This document shows, piece by piece, positions 63,901-64,000 of a DNA stretch of 64,000 bases. The notes under the pieces were generated by a model that did not search any database, was not told where the DNA came from, and saw only the letters and a list, made by a program, of their open reading frames with translations. The position numbers and the translations under genes are program-made. Source of the DNA: Halicephalobus mephisto (lineage: Eukaryota; Nematoda; Chromadorea; Rhabditida; Panagrolaimidae); the NCBI GenBank assembly GCA_009193035.1, contig SWDT01000215.1, forward strand, positions 1 through 64,000, in the 5' to 3' direction. How positions within the stretch are numbered: position 1 is the stretch's first letter; every line of letters starts with the position of its first letter.

Positions 63901-64000
63901 CTAGGAACACTGTCTGGAGCAGGAGATCCCACGGGGGACCACAGGGGGATACGGGCGATGAAACTGTTCCTGACTCGATGGAATAGTCTGGAAAGTCTTC
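36993..64000 (-). CDS. unc-73: UNC-73/Trio homologue, 3' part: SH3, RhoGEF2 (DH-PH) and Ser-rich tail (5' end outside window)
   Basis: Twelve exons in transcript order join in frame for 737 residues: 64000(partial)-63786, 61270-61154, 59356-59267, 58419-58293, 49044-48953, 47410-47295, 42253-42052, 39836-39486, 38506-38153, 38108-37953, 37588-37350, 37149-36993. First comes a stretch typical of Trio after GEF1 ([20 protein letters not shown]), then an SH3-like domain ([29 protein letters not shown]). A second DH domain follows ([51 protein letters not shown]) with its PH domain ([19 protein letters not shown] to EQWLEKIN). The C-terminal tail is Ser/Pro-rich and ends [12 protein letters not shown]. 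In C. elegans, UNC-73 GEF1 acts on Rac and GEF2 on Rho in neuron and cell migration. Introns reach 9 kb. Confidence 0.96.
37620..37890 (+). repeat. tandem repeat, about 26-base AT-rich unit (UNC-73 intron)
   Basis: Repeated ATAATTTTTAAATTTATATA followed by AAAAA; at least eight copies with small changes. Confidence 0.8.
39225..39475 (+). repeat. tandem repeat, about 36-base AT-rich unit (UNC-73 intron)
   Basis: Repeated units of the form ATTAATAAAATTGATTTTAA with AAAATATCATTTTT; about six copies. Confidence 0.8.
40550..40990. other. intronic island with TFAP2-like sites
   Basis: A stretch of higher GC and complexity inside an UNC-73 intron. It contains GCCTTAGGC at 40717-40725 and CCCCTGGGGC at 40928-40937. 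Open frames exist on both strands but lack splice signals and family resemblance. A regulatory element is the simplest reading; another island at 39880-40070 has TGCCTCAGGGCA at 40001-40012. Confidence 0.45.
41225..41560 (+). repeat. tandem repeat, about 95-base unit
   Basis: Four units carry TTTTTTAATATTAYTGGTCC and AAAAATTATTRTTTTTAAAA. They lie in an UNC-73 intron. Confidence 0.75.
43115..43680 (+). repeat. 140-base tandem repeat with internal hairpin, 3 good copies and 1 degenerate
   Basis: TTAGACACTATCCAA at about 43152, 43291 and 43431 recurs every 139-140 bases and pairs with TTGGATAGTGTCYAA about 40 bases further on. TAGTCACTATCC and AACAGTGACTAAA form a second inverted pair. The fourth copy near 43571 is decayed. 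Confidence 0.92.
44300..44625 (+). repeat. 99-base tandem repeat, about 3 copies
   Basis: CGAATGAATCCCAAACGGAA recurs at 44381 and 44480, with a variant at 44579, each exactly 99 bases apart. Because 99 is a multiple of three, a spurious 33-residue repeat frame (beginning [11 protein letters not shown]) runs through it. Confidence 0.9.
44980..45345. other. intronic island with a TFAP2-like site
   Basis: Higher-complexity sequence with CCCTCAGGCAA at 45300-45310. Frames of 60-80 codons exist on both strands but neither has convincing splice context. Probably non-coding. Confidence 0.4.
47680..47945 (+). repeat. tandem repeat, about 60-base unit
   Basis: Four units contain AATTTTTGTCTCAAAAAGAAA, TAAAAATTTTCGTTTTAAGA and AATCAAAAATTTT in the same order. 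Confidence 0.8.
48296..48497. promoter_or_regulatory. pair of TFAP2-like palindromes in an intronic island
   Basis: TTTTGCCTGAGGCAAAA (core 48296-48304) and TTGCCTCAGGCAA (core 48489-48497) are almost perfect palindromes 193 bases apart. They lie in an island (48090-48560) that is clearly more complex than its AT-rich surroundings. The consensus matches the TFAP2 site GCCTNAGGC. Binding is not shown. Confidence 0.5.
49298..49659 (-). CDS. unc-73: alternative first exon of UNC-73 (RhoGEF2-only isoform)
   Basis: An exon starting after a CGCTGTAG acceptor, with ATG at 49649-49647 only ten bases in, encodes [20 protein letters not shown] and further Ser-rich sequence with a basic cluster ([14 protein letters not shown]). 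It ends in phase 1 (..NSL plus G). That phase fits the next exon at 49044-48953. The SH3 exon at 58419-58293 also ends in phase 1 with a G and fits the same downstream exon, whereas it cannot be spliced into this exon without a stop. So this is an alternative start, giving about 672 residues with only the DH2-PH2 module. C. elegans unc-73 is known to have internal promoters of this kind. Confidence 0.75.
50080..50530 (+). repeat. tandem repeat, about 65-base unit, 6 copies
   Basis: The unit contains AATCGGTTTTGAAAAGAAAA, TAATTAATTTAAAAACTTAA and TATTTTAAAATAAATATTTT. It lies in the large UNC-73 intron. Confidence 0.85.
51000..51360 (+). repeat. tandem repeat with TGATCTCAGCACGAAAATA
   Basis: CATCATTTTTGAATCAAGTG followed by ATCYYASCACGAAAAT recurs three to four times at unequal spacing. 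The phrase resembles dispersed GGTCTCG...CGAAAA words found throughout the window. Confidence 0.75.
51480..51800. other. intronic island
   Basis: Higher-complexity stretch in the 9 kb UNC-73 intron. A 68-codon minus-strand frame ends here but shows no domain and no consistent splice phase. Probably regulatory. Confidence 0.4.
53060..53290. other. intronic island with a GCCCCAGGGAA palindrome
   Basis: GCCCCAGGGAA at 53185-53195 resembles both TFAP2 and COE/EBF (CCCNNGGGA) sites. No coding support. Confidence 0.4.
54520..54840 (+). repeat. 113-base tandem repeat, about 2.5 copies
   Basis: GCACTAGATTACAGAAGACT, CGGAAAACTTCTAAAAAGTC and AGAAGATTCAGATTCTGGAG recur with about 113-base spacing. 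Unlike most repeats here the unit is not simple AT sequence. Confidence 0.88.
56010..57075 (+). repeat. diverged satellite-like array, unit about 165 bases, 5-6 copies
   Basis: Each unit has a segment like TTCTAAATCCAAG (near 56191, 56347, 56520, 56685, 56858, 57018), then RTATTTAATATATAA and CACAACATTTGGAATCCTAT. Intervals are about 156, 173, 165, 175 and 160 bases. Copies have diverged strongly, so the array is old. Confidence 0.75.
58800..59020. other. intronic island with TGCCTAAGGGGC
   Basis: TGCCTAAGGGGC at 58978-58989 and CCCCTAAGGAAA near 58915 are TFAP2-like. It lies between SH3 exons of UNC-73; no exon is supported. TGCCCTCAGGGGA at 58465-58477 lies next to the neighbouring SH3 exon. 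Confidence 0.4.
61380..61660. other. intronic island upstream of the 61.2 kb UNC-73 exon, with GCCATAGGC
   Basis: A higher-complexity island with GCCATAGGCAAAA at 61441-61453. The exon just downstream starts GTAAAAATG after an acceptor, so this could be a promoter of a shorter isoform; that is speculative. Confidence 0.4.
61850..62340 (+). repeat. tandem repeat with AACTTTCCAGTYGGGACCRAA
   Basis: Three to four units of about 140-160 bases contain AACTTTAAGTTTATATTTTT, GTAAATACTGAAAATATTTA and the CCAGT-GGGACC phrase. The same phrase occurs at 18.8-19.6 kb. Confidence 0.8.
63240..63420. other. intronic island with GCCAGAGGC
   Basis: GCCAGAGGCAAGCC at 63295-63308 in a higher-GC stretch of an UNC-73 intron. 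No exon is supported. Confidence 0.4.

Overview
The window looks like nuclear DNA of a rhabditid nematode close to Caenorhabditis. It is very AT-rich. Introns are often only 41-50 bases and end in TTTTCAG or TTTTAG, several start codons lie a few bases after a perfect acceptor (as at trans-splice sites), and every recognisable protein has a nematode-like form. All exon models were built by eye by joining reading frames, splice signals and known protein families; none was checked by alignment. From memory, the C. elegans relatives of KATNIP, SNIP1, PCYT2 and UNC-73 are all on chromosome I, so this may be a piece of that linkage group.

Layout. 0.2-1.4 kb: two head-to-head genes for tiny histidine-rich proteins with mirror-image promoters. 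4.0-5.0 kb: an intronless secreted cysteine-rich glycoprotein gene between inverted repeat arms. 7.3-10.4 kb (+): a short KATNIP (ciliary) gene with a perfect X-box about 100 bases before its start. 11.8-13.4 kb (+): a secreted protein resembling the MIG-18 fibronectin-I type. 13.5-14.8 kb (-): a divergent U2AF35-like splicing factor. 16.4-17.5 kb (-): a Cdc42 small effector with a perfect CRIB motif. 17.5-22.7 kb: repeats. 22.7-23.2 kb (-): a putative H2A-like histone-fold protein. 23.8-26.9 kb (+): two closely spaced genes, a secreted nucleotidyltransferase-head protein and a secreted 2H phosphoesterase. 29.4-30.1 kb (+): a four-helix membrane protein. 30.2-31.7 kb (-): SNIP1. 32.1-34.1 kb (-): ethanolamine-phosphate cytidylyltransferase. 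37.0 kb to the window end (-): the 3' half of an UNC-73/Trio gene (SH3, second DH-PH module, Ser-rich tail), whose 5' part lies beyond base 64000.

Most of the last 27 kb is UNC-73 intron. It holds simple AT repeats, tandem repeats of about 99, 113, 140 and 165 bases, and small higher-complexity islands. Many islands carry a palindrome of the form TGCCTNAGGCA, which resembles the TFAP2 binding site.

The observations I consider most novel are: the secreted nucleotidyltransferase/2H phosphoesterase neighbours; the TFAP2-like palindromes inside the UNC-73 unit; an alternative first exon for a RhoGEF2-only UNC-73 isoform, supported by splice phase; the mirrored histidine-rich gene pair; the U2AF35 paralogue with an altered UHM residue and acidic tail; and twin 90-base hairpins between the histone-fold and nucleotidyltransferase genes.
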